From contig JACZWL010000003.1 of the NCBI GenBank assembly GCA_022572185.1, positions 1-64,000 of the forward strand: a DNA stretch of 64,000 nt. The letters are read 5' to 3'. The translations under genes were made by a program, and so were the position numbers. This DNA comes from Pseudomonadota bacterium. GTDB lineage: Bacteria; Pseudomonadota; Gammaproteobacteria; Steroidobacterales; Woeseiaceae. Below are positions 35,422 to 44,422 of this stretch, piece after piece. The notes beneath the pieces were generated by a model. The model saw only the letters and a program-made list of their open reading frames with translations. It searched no databases and had not been told where the DNA came from. Positions within the stretch are counted from its first letter, which is position 1; each line of letters begins with the position of its first letter.

Positions 35422-36332
35422 ACGTCGGGCAACGGTTCCGGCCTGCCCTTGAATTTGCGGTAGGTCCACATGTACTGCTCGGGACAACGGCGAATTTGCT
35501 CTTCAAGAATTGCAACATACCGTTTTGTGTCTTCCACGGGATCGTCGCTCGGAAAATTTTCCATCGGTGGCAGGATCGTCATGAGGTAGCCGCCCTCGGG
35601 AAGGCGGCAGACGAACCAGGGTATCGCGATTGCTTTGCCGAGTTTTGCCAGTTTGGTTGTGGCTGTATTGGTCATCGCAGGCTCGCCGAAGAACGTGATC
35701 AGCACGGATTGTTTGCTGCGGACCGACTGATCGGGGGCAAACCAAAGGGCCGCACCCGACCGGAGGCTGCGTACCATGCCTCGCACATCGCTGCTCGCAA
35801 TCGTGTTTTCCGCCATGCGCTCACGGGTCGTTCGCAGGATTTCGATCAGGAATTCGTTTGGATGCTGCTGAAACACCGCATCGATACGGGGACAAATGTG
35901 CTGCATGATGCGGCCACTTAACTCCAGGGACGTAAAGTGTCCGGTCAGCAAAATAACGGCTTCGCCTTGCTGCAGGGCCGTCGTCAGATGCTCTGCCCCG
36001 TCGATTCGACTCATCGCAGCAATTTTCTCACGCGATGCCCAGCGGGCGAGGCCAAGCTCCATCATGGATGCGCCAATTGCTTCGTAATGTGCCAGTACCA
36101 GGGCATCCCGCTCGTCCGGGGTCAGCTCGGGAAAGCAAAGTTCGATGTTCCGCCGCGCTGTCGCCCGCCGCTTGATATCGAAACGGTGCAGCAGCCGACC
36201 GACTGACTTGAAAAAACGCAAGCGCACACGATACGGGAGCAGGAAACTCAGGCGAAGCAATCCCAGAAAGAGCCAGAGGTACCAGGTGTTCGGCGTCCAG
36301 AAGTGATATAGCGGTTTGCGTTTGTCTGCCAT
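35394..36332 (-). CDS. LpxL/HtrB-family lipid A acyltransferase, copy 2
   Basis: A 312-residue inner-membrane acyltransferase that adds a secondary acyl chain to lipid A. An N-terminal membrane helix (about 17-35) is followed by the catalytic G-H-F-T-S-L-E motif (H-x4-E, near residue 131) and the family blocks RRNIELCFPELTPDER, WFAPDQ and PEQYMW. It lies downstream of a paralogue (36431-37321), separated by a strong hairpin, and its 3' end overlaps kdkA by 28 bp. Acyl-chain specificity cannot be read. Confidence 0.9.
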   Translation of the reverse strand: MADKRKPLYHFWTPNTWYLWLFLGLLRLSFLLPYRVRLRFFKSVGRLLHRFDIKRRATARRNIELCFPELTPDERDALVLAHYEAIGASMMELGLARWASREKIAAMSRIDGAEHLTTALQQGEAVILLTGHFTSLELSGRIMQHICPRIDAVFQQHPNEFLIEILRTTRERMAENTIASSDVRGMVRSLRSGAALWFAPDQSVRSKQSVLITFFGEPAMTNTATTKLAKLGKAIAIPWFVCRLPEGGYLMTILPPMENFPSDDPVEDTKRYVAILEEQIRRCPEQYMWTYRKFKGRPEPLPDVYANLDELK

Positions 36333-36393
36333 TATGACTATTGCTGTACGGGAGTCTTTTGCGACGCGAGTTTAAAGGAAAATTTGGATATAA

Positions 36394-36431
36394 GGGGTCG
36401 AACCGCCAAGCCGGCTTAGCGGTTCGACCCC
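36394..36431 (-). terminator. 13-bp perfect hairpin between tandem acyltransferase genes
   Basis: Arms 36394-36406 and 36419-36431 (GGGGTCGAACCGC and its exact complement) enclose a 12-base loop that itself holds the palindrome AAGCCGGCTT. The stem starts at the last base of the upstream gene's TAG stop. On the minus strand it is followed by TTATATCCAAATTTT, only moderately U-rich. It may be a terminator, an RNA-stability structure, or an attenuator lowering expression of the second acyltransferase. Confidence 0.6.
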
Positions 36432-37321
36432 TATTTGCTGTCGTAGGGGGACGGCTCAGCCTTGAAGCGGCGGTGAATCCAGTAATATTGTTCCGGCGCC
36501 TGGCGAATCTGTTCCTCAATCAAGGCATTGATCCGGCTTGCATCCGTCAGCGCATCGCCGGATGGAAAATCCGTCAGGGCTGCGCCGATTTCGACCCGGT
36601 ATCCCGAAAGATCAGACTCCCGCAGCCACAGCACTGGCAACACGGCCGCAGCAGTTTTTTGCGCGATTCGCGCCACATTGATCGAGGTCGGCGCCGGGAC
36701 AGCGAAAAAGGGTGCCATCACTTTGTTGCGGGCAGTCGTCGCCTGGTCGACCGTAACGAGAATTGCCCGGTTTGCTTTTAGCCCTCTGAGGAACTGGCGA
36801 AAACTCTTTTTCGGTATTGCTTTTTTGACGGCACGATGGCGCCCTGCGTAAACGATGGCATCGATTTCCGGGTTACTGAATGGTCGAAAGACCACATCAA
36901 AATCCGCGACGAGCGCCAGCAGTCGCCCGCCCAGTTCCATGGAAGTGAAATGACCGGCAATCAGAATTACGCCGTGACCTCTTGCGAGGGCAGCCTGCAG
37001 ATTGTCCATGCCACTAATTCGTAGCAGGTCACGAAGCCGTTCGTCGGGGGCCCAATACGCAAGACCGGATTCGAACAGTGCACGGCCGAGTGAACGGAAA
37101 TGGGCACGAAGGAGTTCTTGCCGTTCAGCAATTGTCATCTCGGGAAAGCAGAGCTCGAGATTTCGCGCAGCGATCGCGCGCCGCTTGCGTGCAGAATGAA
37201 AAACAACTCGGCCGGCGAGGGATCCCAAACTCATCTGTACGCCGTACGGAAACTTGCTGGACAATCTCAGGCATGCCAGCAGCAGTCGCACGCCCAGCTT
37301 AGCCGAGCGCCGCTTGATCAA
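36431..37321 (-). CDS. LpxL/HtrB-family lipid A acyltransferase, copy 1
   Basis: A 296-residue paralogue of the next gene. It has the G-H-F-T-S-M-E catalytic motif (near residue 130), the block AARNLELCFPEMTIAERQELLRAHF, and V-T-V-D-Q and P-E-Q-Y-Y-W near the end. Identity between the two copies is moderate by eye, so they probably differ in acyl chain or position, as LpxL and LpxM do. First gene of the tandem pair. Its stop codon is the base of the hairpin at 36394-36431. Confidence 0.9.
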   Translation of the reverse strand: MIKRRSAKLGVRLLLACLRLSSKFPYGVQMSLGSLAGRVVFHSARKRRAIAARNLELCFPEMTIAERQELLRAHFRSLGRALFESGLAYWAPDERLRDLLRISGMDNLQAALARGHGVILIAGHFTSMELGGRLLALVADFDVVFRPFSNPEIDAIVYAGRHRAVKKAIPKKSFRQFLRGLKANRAILVTVDQATTARNKVMAPFFAVPAPTSINVARIAQKTAAAVLPVLWLRESDLSGYRVEIGAALTDFPSGDALTDASRINALIEEQIRQAPEQYYWIHRRFKAEPSPYDSK

Positions 37322-37369
37322 GTGTGCAGACTCATGATCGGTGTGTTGCTTGTACGGTAATTCTGAGTC

Positions 37370-38683
37370 TTATTCTGACATACCGTCAACGTAGTCGTCG
37401 CCACCGGACTCTTCGGCAAGCGGATCGTCGGCGGCGGATTCATCGGTGCCAGTTTCGTTGGCCGGAGTTTCATCCGTTTGTATGCCAACGTGAAAAACCG
37501 CAAACCCGGGCATGACCACCTGGTTGCGTGCCATGCCGATGATGCGGCCCGAGTACGGCGAATACAGTCTGGTGCTGGCATTGTTCATCGGGTCTGTGAT
37601 CGTTCCGAGCAGGTCCCCCTGTCTTACCGTGCTGCCGAGACTGACATCGGCCAAAAGAATGCCGCCGCGATCCGCTCGTACCCAGGTTGACCGGTAATAG
37701 ACGGGTTCCGGATCGCCCCACAGCCTCTTCTTCTTGACCATGCCGAGCGTATGAAGAAGTGTCTCGATGCCTTTTACACCGTGTTTGACTTCCTTGAGTT
37801 CAAGCTGTGACGGTCCGCCGGCTTCGAGTGTTACGGCAGGGATGCCGGCCGAGGTCGCAGCATAGCGCAGAGTCCCCTTGGCCGGGCTGCTGTGCAGAAT
37901 GACCGTGGCGCCGAAACCCTGTGTCAACGTGACGACATCGGGGTTTCGCAAGTCGGCACGCAACTGTGGAAGGTTGGTGCGTTCGAACGAACCGGTGTGC
38001 AAATCGATCAGTGCGTCACAGTGGATAACGATCTCGGTGAAAAACGAATACGCGATCCTCGCCGCTGCGCTGCCGCTCGGATTGCCGGGAAAGTAACGAT
38101 TCAAATCACGCCGGTCGGGCAGGTATCTCGAAGCGCGCCGAAAGCCCTGCAGATTGACGATTGGAACACCGAGGACGGCGCCTGAGAGTTTCTGCGGGTC
38201 CAGGTCATGCATGATGCGACGAACCATTTCAATGCCATTGAGTTCGTCGCCGTGAACGGCCGCTGTCAGGCAGAGCGTCGGGCCCGGCAGTTTGCCATTA
38301 ACAACCAGCACCGGAGTAGAAACAGGCACTCCTTCGAAGAGTTCAGTTGCAGTCCAGGACAATTGCTTGTAGGTGCCGGGTGGAATTTCTGCATTCAAGA
38401 GCGCCAATGGTTCCGCCAGGCCGTCGGCAGTAGTCACTGCATCGGCCAGCGGAATGACGGGCGGATGGTCAGCGGCGGGATCAACCATCGGGTCCGCCGG
38501 TGAAGCCACCGAAGCGGAACCTGAGTCGCTATCCTCGGTCGTATCCTGCAGACTATCCGTGCCATCGTCCGGCGGATTGAGCGCGCCTTCGCTGGCCCAC
38601 AGATACGCAGTGCAAGAGAGCAGCATCACGGCAGTGATGGCGCTTAACAGCGTTTTCAGTCGGCTCTCGGATTTCATCGACAT
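37370..38683 (-). CDS. exported succinylglutamate desuccinylase/aspartoacylase-family hydrolase
   Basis: A 437-residue zinc hydrolase of the AstE/AspA family. A signal or anchor helix (about residues 9-27) is followed by an acidic low-complexity linker (about 35-85), the catalytic domain and an acidic tail rich in E, D, T and G. Zinc ligands are seen as A-V-H-G-D-E-L-N-G-I-E (H-x-x-E) and the histidine in I-D-L-H-T-G. Residues near 340-400 form the beta-barrel-like part with a lipoyl-type turn. Cytosolic arginine catabolism uses AstE without a signal, so this exported form probably acts on another N-acyl or carboxy-terminal substrate, perhaps peptide-like. Confidence 0.82.
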   Translation of the reverse strand: MSMKSESRLKTLLSAITAVMLLSCTAYLWASEGALNPPDDGTDSLQDTTEDSDSGSASVASPADPMVDPAADHPPVIPLADAVTTADGLAEPLALLNAEIPPGTYKQLSWTATELFEGVPVSTPVLVVNGKLPGPTLCLTAAVHGDELNGIEMVRRIMHDLDPQKLSGAVLGVPIVNLQGFRRASRYLPDRRDLNRYFPGNPSGSAAARIAYSFFTEIVIHCDALIDLHTGSFERTNLPQLRADLRNPDVVTLTQGFGATVILHSSPAKGTLRYAATSAGIPAVTLEAGGPSQLELKEVKHGVKGIETLLHTLGMVKKKRLWGDPEPVYYRSTWVRADRGGILLADVSLGSTVRQGDLLGTITDPMNNASTRLYSPYSGRIIGMARNQVVMPGFAVFHVGIQTDETPANETGTDESAADDPLAEESGGDDYVDGMSE

Positions 38684-38821
38684 GTTTATACGGAGATATC
38701 GGCCTCTACGGCCTTGTTGTGACAAGTAGATTACCTCAAGATAGTCGAAAAAGAGGCAAATATCTGTGAACTATTCAATTATTTAGGACTCATTTCTCAG
38801 TTAAAATCCCGATTTGCCGCT

Positions 38822-40762
38822 ATGACAAGCATTTCTCGTATTTTTGCCCTTTTTTTTCTCCTTGCTGCCCCGCCGCTGGCCGCAGACACCAGTCAATTCC
38901 CGCGGCCGACCGAACTCGAGCCGGACATCAACTTCTGGATCACAGTATTTACCGAATACACGAGTGACCAGGGCGTATTGCACGACAATCGCAGCCTGGC
39001 CGTGACCTATGAAGAGCTCGACATACCGGCTACCGTGAGCCGCCGGGAACGAAATCGGCGGACCGGGCTACGCCGGAAGCACTATCAGTCGGTCCTGCGG
39101 ACGCTGGCGAGCGGCAAACGTGACAAATTAACAGCCGAGGAGAGGCGTGTTCTCGAACTCTGGCCGGTGGATGTGACGAACGAGATGCTGCGTGACGCCA
39201 TAAATCGGATCAGGTATCAGCAGGGGCTTTCTGATCGGTTCCATGCCGGGCTTCAGCGGGCCGGCCGGTACCGCGGTCATGTCAACAATACATTCACAAG
39301 GCTGAATGTGCCGGTTGAGCTCGCCGCGTTGCCGCACGTCGAGTCGTCTTATAACCCGGATGCCAGATCGCATGTCGGCGCATCCGGGATCTGGCAGTTT
39401 ACAAGGAGCACCGGACGGCGATTCCTGCAGGTCGATCACGTACTCGACGAACGAAACGACCCTTACGCGGCAACTGAAGCGGCCGGCAAGTTGCTCGCTT
39501 ACAATTATTCGATTACCGGTAACTGGCCGATGGCGATAACGGCCTACAACCATGGACTCTCCGGTGTGCGGCGCGCGATGCGCAAGTTTGGTGACACCGC
39601 ATACGTGCGCATTCTCCGCGAATACCACAGCAGGACATTCGGCTTTGCTTCCCGGAATTTCTACATTGCGTTCCTCGCAGCCATGCAGATAGACCAAAAC
39701 GCGGAACAATACTTTCCGGGTATCGTGCCGGACCGTCCCATCGACTATGCGACGGTGAACCTGCCGGCTTATGTATCCGCGGACTCTGTTGCCAAATCGC
39801 TCGGCGTCAGTCGGGCCGATCTGGCACGCCACAATCCTGCCCTGCAGCGGACGATCTGGCAGGGCAGCAAGAACTTGCCAAAGGGCTACGGAGTAAGAAT
39901 GCCGCGCAGCGTCTTAACGGGGCCGATTTCGCAGTTGATCGCGGCGCTACCGGCAGACGAACAATTTGAAAGGCAGCTGCCGGACCTGTTTCACACGGTC
40001 GCCCGTGGCGACACTTTGTCGGAGATCGCCGAAGAATATCGAACCAGGATATCGACACTGGTCGCATTGAATAACCTTGGCAGCCGGCATCGCATCAGGG
40101 CTGGGCAACGCCTGCGTTTGCCGGCGGCCGGGCCGGCTTCCATTGTCGCGGCCGCGGGGACACCGACGACAGCGGTCGTCGAGCCCCAGTTGGTTGCTGT
40201 TCTTGCCGACGCGCCAGCAACTGTCGGGCTGGCTGATTCGCCGGAAGCGGAAATAATCAGCCCAGGCGCGTTGGCGGAGCAGCTTGTTACTACGATACGC
40301 GGTGCGATCCAGTCGACTTTGCTGTCTGATCCGAGCGACTACAGTGTCGCAGCCGATAATACGATCGAAGTCCAGCCACTCGAGACACTGGGTCATTACG
40401 GCGATTGGCTGGGCATAAAAACTCAACGCCTGCGCGACATCAACAAGCTCGCGTTTCGCACGCCTGTCGTAGTCGGGCAACGCATCAAACTGGATATGAG
40501 CCAGGTAGCTGCGGAAGCCTTTGAGAACTTGAGGACTGCCTATCACCGCCAACAGCAGGACAGCTTCTTTCGCAATCACACGATAACCGGCGTCAGAGAG
40601 CACACGATCAAGAAAAATGAATCAGTATGGATTCTGTCGCTGCGCCAGTATGACGTGCCCATCTGGTTGTTTCGCCAATACAACCCGGCACTCGATTTGC
40701 ACAAGGTCCGTCCCGGTACGCGTATTCGATTTCCCGTGCTAGTAATAAGCGACAATGGGTAA
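38822..40762 (+). CDS. mltD: membrane-bound lytic murein transglycosylase D-like
   Basis: A 646-residue exported lytic transglycosylase. A signal peptide (about 1-21) leads to a helical region, then the SLT domain with catalytic glutamate in LPHVESSYNPDARSHVGASG (near residue 176) and the A-Y-N-H-G motif. LysM-type repeats follow (FHTVARGDTLSEIAEEYRTR near 395; a degenerate copy at 520; EHTIKKNESVWILSLRQY near 596), which bind glycan strands. No lipobox cysteine is present, so it may be soluble in the periplasm, unlike E. coli MltD. Its stop overlaps the next gene by 8 bp. Confidence 0.9.
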   Translation: MTSISRIFALFFLLAAPPLAADTSQFPRPTELEPDINFWITVFTEYTSDQGVLHDNRSLAVTYEELDIPATVSRRERNRRTGLRRKHYQSVLRTLASGKRDKLTAEERRVLELWPVDVTNEMLRDAINRIRYQQGLSDRFHAGLQRAGRYRGHVNNTFTRLNVPVELAALPHVESSYNPDARSHVGASGIWQFTRSTGRRFLQVDHVLDERNDPYAATEAAGKLLAYNYSITGNWPMAITAYNHGLSGVRRAMRKFGDTAYVRILREYHSRTFGFASRNFYIAFLAAMQIDQNAEQYFPGIVPDRPIDYATVNLPAYVSADSVAKSLGVSRADLARHNPALQRTIWQGSKNLPKGYGVRMPRSVLTGPISQLIAALPADEQFERQLPDLFHTVARGDTLSEIAEEYRTRISTLVALNNLGSRHRIRAGQRLRLPAAGPASIVAAAGTPTTAVVEPQLVAVLADAPATVGLADSPEAEIISPGALAEQLVTTIRGAIQSTLLSDPSDYSVAADNTIEVQPLETLGHYGDWLGIKTQRLRDINKLAFRTPVVVGQRIKLDMSQVAAEAFENLRTAYHRQQQDSFFRNHTITGVREHTIKKNESVWILSLRQYDVPIWLFRQYNPALDLHKVRPGTRIRFPVLVISDNG

Positions 40763-41156
40763 GGTATCGAAGCTGATAGTAATCCGCCTTCTGCCCGTGC
40801 TGTTAGTAACAGCATCAGCAATCGCATATATCAGCCACATCGAGGGCCCTGATGCCTACGCATTACGCAACGCCGCGCCGATGATCATCGTATTGATCCT
40901 GTCAGCGATTACGCTTTATCGCGGCGGCGGCAGCTGGAGTGGCGCGGGCTGGCGCTTGCCGCTCGGTACGCTGGGTTTCGCGATTCCTGCACTCGGACTG
41001 TCCTTGTATCTTCACTACGGGTACTCGGTCGATCTCGACGGCATGTTCAGCGGCGGCGAACATCCGCAGGCGCTTTTCCGTTTTCTGCCCTTATATACGG
41101 TCGTCGCCGGTGCAATCGGATTTGCGATCGGCTGGATCGTCGGCCGCAATGTTTGA
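40755..41156 (+). CDS. hypothetical four-helix membrane protein
   Basis: A 133-residue protein with four hydrophobic helices (about 8-26, 40-56, 68-87 and 108-130) and the C-terminal motif G-F-A-I-G-W-I-V-G-R. It starts inside the mltD stop (ATGGGTAA, 8-bp overlap), so it is translated with the transglycosylase and may help place or regulate it. I do not recognise the family. Confidence 0.7.
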   Translation: MGKVSKLIVIRLLPVLLVTASAIAYISHIEGPDAYALRNAAPMIIVLILSAITLYRGGGSWSGAGWRLPLGTLGFAIPALGLSLYLHYGYSVDLDGMFSGGEHPQALFRFLPLYTVVAGAIGFAIGWIVGRNV

Positions 41157-41222
41157 TGTCACGGGGTGTAATCTCGCGCATTTGCAGATACTGTCTGGTC
41201 TGCTAGTCTTTTACCGGCGCTG

Positions 41223-41783
41223 ATGAGGACCCGCACCGAGATGACTTCTGGAAAAAACCGCTTGCAACAACATACGGCCATTCTCAGAGACTGTTGTCAG
41301 GTATTGATCCTGATTGGTCTGCTTGCGGTGCCGCCGATTTCTTCGGCCAGCGAATTTCCCGTGGCCGACAAGGTTGTAGTCGAGAAGGAAAAACGCAAAC
41401 TGCACCTGATCAGGAACGACGCAATATTCCGCACGTTTGATATTGCGCTCGGCATTACACCGGTTGGCGGCAAAGAAAAGGAGGGAGACTTCAAGACCCC
41501 CGAAGGCCGTTACACGCTTGATACCAGGAATCCCGACAGCGACTTTTTCCTGTCGATTCATGTTTCATACCCGAGCTCGAAGGACCGGCGCGAAGCTCGG
41601 GTCAGGGGTGTTGATCCGGGAGGGCAGATAATGATACACGGGCAGCCAAACAGCCCGACCTATTCTGCTGCCTATTACAAGAAACAGGACTGGACAAACG
41701 GCTGCATCGCAGTCTCCAACTCGGACATCATCGATATCTGGCTGATGACGCCAAATGACATCCCAATTGAAATCCTTCCCTGA
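41223..41783 (+). CDS. L,D-transpeptidase (YkuD domain)
   Basis: A 186-residue exported YkuD-domain protein. A hydrophobic signal segment (about 25-43) is followed by a catalytic domain with the histidine block I-M-I-H-G-Q-P and the nucleophile motif N-G-C-I-A-V-S-N-S-D. Such enzymes make 3-3 cross-links or attach proteins to peptidoglycan; the short single-domain layout resembles YafK/DpaA, which detaches lipoprotein from the wall. A second start at ATG 41241 is equally likely. The end overlaps ppnN by 29 bp. Confidence 0.87.
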   Translation: MRTRTEMTSGKNRLQQHTAILRDCCQVLILIGLLAVPPISSASEFPVADKVVVEKEKRKLHLIRNDAIFRTFDIALGITPVGGKEKEGDFKTPEGRYTLDTRNPDSDFFLSIHVSYPSSKDRREARVRGVDPGGQIMIHGQPNSPTYSAAYYKKQDWTNGCIAVSNSDIIDIWLMTPNDIPIEILP

Positions 41784-43176
41784 CCGGGCTTTGGGCGTCG
41801 GCGCGGACAGTGAACAAATCGTCGATGCAGAAGTCTGGCCGGAAGGGAGCCTGGAAATACTGTCCCAGGTCGAAGTTGATCAGCTGCGTGATCAGGGGGA
41901 AGGCGGGCTTTACACGATTCTGCGGCGTTGCATACTCGCTGTCCTGAGTTCAGGCGGAAATATTGACGACGCCCGGGCGGTCCTCGAGAAGCACAAGGAC
42001 TTCAGCGTCGGCATCATTCAGCTCGATCGGGGCCTCAAACTCTCCTTGAAAGCTGCGCCGTCTGTCGCCTTTGTCGATGGCAAGATGATACGCGGCATCC
42101 GGGAGCTCCTGTTCGCGGTACTTCGCGATATCGTTTTTACCAATAATGAAATCAGAGAAAGCGGGCGATTCGATCTGCAGTCGTCCGACAATATTACCAA
42201 CGCAGTCTTTCACATCCTTAGAAACGCCAGGCTGCTGCAAACGCCGGCGGATGCAAACCTCGCGGTCTGTTGGGGCGGCCATGCGATCAGCAGGGACGAG
42301 TACGATTACACCAAGAAGGTCGGCTATGAACTCGGCCTGCGTGGCATGAACGTATGCACAGGTTGCGGTCCCGGTGCGATGAAGGGCCCGATGAAGGGCG
42401 CCACTATCGGCCATGCAAAGCAACGCATCCGGGGCGGACGGTATATCGGCATAACCGAACCGGGAATCATTGCAGCAGAATCACCGAATCCTATCGTCAA
42501 CGCCCTGGTCATCATGCCGGACATGGAAAAACGACTTGAAGCATTTGTTCGCCTCGGGCATGGCATCACCGTTTTTCCCGGTGGCGTCGGTACGACGGAG
42601 GAAATCTTGTATGTGTTGGGCGTTCTATTGCATCCGGACAATGAAAAAATACCGTTCCCGTTGATCATGACAGGCCCTGCCAATAGCGAATCGTACTTCC
42701 GGCAGATCGATGAGTTTGTTGCTGCGACGCTCGGAAAATGTGCACAACGCCGATACAAGATAATCATCGATGATCCGCAACAGGTAGCCAGAGAAATGCT
42801 CAACGGACTTAGCCAGGTCAGAGATTTCCGAAAGCATCATGGTGATGCTTACTATTTCAACTGGCGTCTCAAGATTGATGATGATTTTCAAAAGCCTTTT
42901 GAGGCAACCCACGAATCGATGCGAGCTATCGAAATACATGAAGATCTGCCCGTGTATGAACTCGCAGTCAATTTGCGGCGTGTTTTTTCGGGCATCGTAT
43001 CGGGGAATGTAAGGGTGGATACGATCGCCGTCATAGAAGAACAGGGTCCGTTCGAAATCCGTGGCTCGAGGAAACAAATGAGGCTCCTCGATCGGCTCTT
43101 GTCCGCATTCGTTGCGCAGGGCCGCATGAAGATTGCCAGAGAGAGTTACTCCCCGTGTTACCAGGTGAGAAGATAG
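41755..43176 (+). CDS. ppnN: nucleotide 5'-monophosphate nucleosidase PpnN (LOG family)
   Basis: A 473-residue enzyme that splits purine and pyrimidine monophosphates into base and ribose 5-phosphate; the E. coli YgdH/PpnN enzyme is stimulated by (p)ppGpp. The Rossmann core carries the LOG signature P-G-G-V-G-T-T-E-E (near residue 277) and WGGHAIS, with N-terminal (DUF4478) and C-terminal (DUF3412) parts both complete: PEGSLEILSQVEVDQL at the start and PVYELAVNLRRVFSGIVSGNVRVD near the end. Length matches the family. It overlaps the end of the L,D-transpeptidase gene by 29 bp. Confidence 0.93.
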   Translation: MTSQLKSFPDRALGVGADSEQIVDAEVWPEGSLEILSQVEVDQLRDQGEGGLYTILRRCILAVLSSGGNIDDARAVLEKHKDFSVGIIQLDRGLKLSLKAAPSVAFVDGKMIRGIRELLFAVLRDIVFTNNEIRESGRFDLQSSDNITNAVFHILRNARLLQTPADANLAVCWGGHAISRDEYDYTKKVGYELGLRGMNVCTGCGPGAMKGPMKGATIGHAKQRIRGGRYIGITEPGIIAAESPNPIVNALVIMPDMEKRLEAFVRLGHGITVFPGGVGTTEEILYVLGVLLHPDNEKIPFPLIMTGPANSESYFRQIDEFVAATLGKCAQRRYKIIIDDPQQVAREMLNGLSQVRDFRKHHGDAYYFNWRLKIDDDFQKPFEATHESMRAIEIHEDLPVYELAVNLRRVFSGIVSGNVRVDTIAVIEEQGPFEIRGSRKQMRLLDRLLSAFVAQGRMKIARESYSPCYQVRR

Positions 43177-43373
43177 GCCCCTTGCCCGGAGCGGTTTGTA
43201 TTCTGTTAAACCGATCGTAAGATGCTGCAGATCGGGCCCCTGATTAAGTAAAAATCACGTATAACACCTTGATATTTATGCAAAATAACGCTGCTGGCAT
43301 TGTGATGCAGTTCCTGTGACATTGTTGGCCGGCAACGTAGCATTTGCTCAAAGGATGTACCGAGCAAATCGAC

Positions 43374-43631
43374 ATGCAGGAAAGCAAAGAAAGCAGTTGG
43401 GCAAGTGGCTACAGTGCCGACACGCAGGAGGAATCGGAAGATTCCGGAAACGGGGCAGACTTGCATGCAAACGGTTCGTCTGACGTAGACACTTGGCAAC
43501 AGTACCGCAAATGGGTTTCCAAAGCCCCTGTTCCCAAAGAGCGTCGTGGTGGTATCGATCCGTCGCTGTACACCTGGAAAGGATACAGAAACTGGACGGA
43601 GCAGATTAAGCGCAACTGGTCCGAAGAATAA
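43374..43631 (+). CDS. small acidic protein with duplicated W-x2-Y-R-x-W motif
   Basis: An 85-residue soluble, hydrophilic protein. The first half is Ser/Glu/Asp/Gly rich and probably disordered. The second half carries two related motifs, W-Q-Q-Y-R-K-W-V and W-K-G-Y-R-N-W-T, about 26 residues apart, separated by a basic Pro/Arg/Gly linker. I do not recognise a family. ATG 43374 was used; an in-frame TTG lies at 43344. It stands alone after ppnN, with an AT-rich 323-bp gap behind it. Confidence 0.55.
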   Translation: MQESKESSWASGYSADTQEESEDSGNGADLHANGSSDVDTWQQYRKWVSKAPVPKERRGGIDPSLYTWKGYRNWTEQIKRNWSEE

Positions 43632-43954
43632 GAAAAACGCGCAGCACGATCATCAGGCCCTGCCGGGCAGAAAAACCGAATCAAAATCCTTCCCTTTCGT
43701 GAAAAGAGAATTGCTTTTCCGCGTTCTTACACGCGCTGCAGCTCTTTTTGTGACGCAGTCGTCTATTATTAGAGACAAGCAGATTATGTACTACAATAAA
43801 GTACACATCACCCTGATAAAAATCGAACGAGTTCTCTCTTCTGACAAAAACTCAAGGTGTAATTCTATTTGCAAAGCAAGCTGTGATCTGTCTCACGGCG
43901 GCGGGGGAATCAGATGTCTATAGTCCGCATTAACGACCTACGATTCAAGACGAC
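43632..43954. other. AT-rich intergenic gap
   Basis: A 323-bp stretch without a credible gene. It holds GCCC-TGCC-GGGC just after the preceding stop, followed by an A-run rather than a T-run, and a dyad TGTACT-N7-AGTACA near 43786-43804 that could be an operator. The lower GC content marks it as regulatory or recently acquired. Confidence 0.5.
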
Positions 43955-44152
43955 ATGAGTATGTCAAAGAATTATTCACAAACAGACTCGCCCGTTGCGA
44001 TACTAACAAACGAAGCAGCAAGGAAGCGCTGGGAGCTCTTTCATCTTGCGATTGCTCATGCGAAGAAGTTCAACGCAATGGCAATGCAGGAGGCCGAAAC
44101 ATCGACCGCTGAGCCAAAACGCACCGGTCCGTTGCTGTCGGTCGCAGGGTAA
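43955..44152 (+). CDS. hypothetical 65-residue protein
   Basis: A small soluble protein with an N-terminal polar stretch and a helix ILTNEAARKRWELFHLAIAHAKKFNAMAM, then a short Thr/Glu/Pro tail. No family recognised. It is 18 bp upstream of the small membrane protein gene at 44171, and codon use looks ordinary, which supports translation. Coding status is likely but not certain. Confidence 0.5.
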   Translation: MSMSKNYSQTDSPVAILTNEAARKRWELFHLAIAHAKKFNAMAMQEAETSTAEPKRTGPLLSVAG

Positions 44153-44170
44153 AGGACGGGTGCGAATATC

Positions 44171-44422
44171 GTGGAGCGCTTGATTCAATACCTCGACGAA
44201 ATCGAAGATTTCTTTTACGCGGCGCCGTTAATTGCGGAGCAGGTACGTCGTGCGATCCAGCGAATTCTTTTCCTGCTCGGATCAATTGGCCTGCAAATCG
44301 CAGGTATCGTTCTTGCACTCAAGCTCCCGCCGCTTGCACTGGCAGTTGCTACATTGTTGCTGGTCGGCCTGCTCTTGCGCGCGGTCGTGATACCGGTGCC
44401 TCAAGCAATCGCGACAAGCTAG
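44171..44422 (+). CDS. small two-helix membrane protein
   Basis: An 83-residue protein starting at GTG 44171. An amphipathic N-terminal part (RLIQYLDEIEDFFYAAPLIAEQVRRAIQRI) is followed by two membrane helices (about 33-52 and 54-75). No family recognised, although small proteins of this plan occur in other gammaproteobacteria. The TAG stop lies at the foot of the very long hairpin at 44419-44488. Confidence 0.65.
   Translation: MERLIQYLDEIEDFFYAAPLIAEQVRRAIQRILFLLGSIGLQIAGIVLALKLPPLALAVATLLLVGLLLRAVVIPVPQAIATS

Noticed and set aside
43546-43923. Plus-strand 125-codon frame
   Set aside because: Overlaps the small acidic protein in another frame and runs through AT-rich non-coding sequence.
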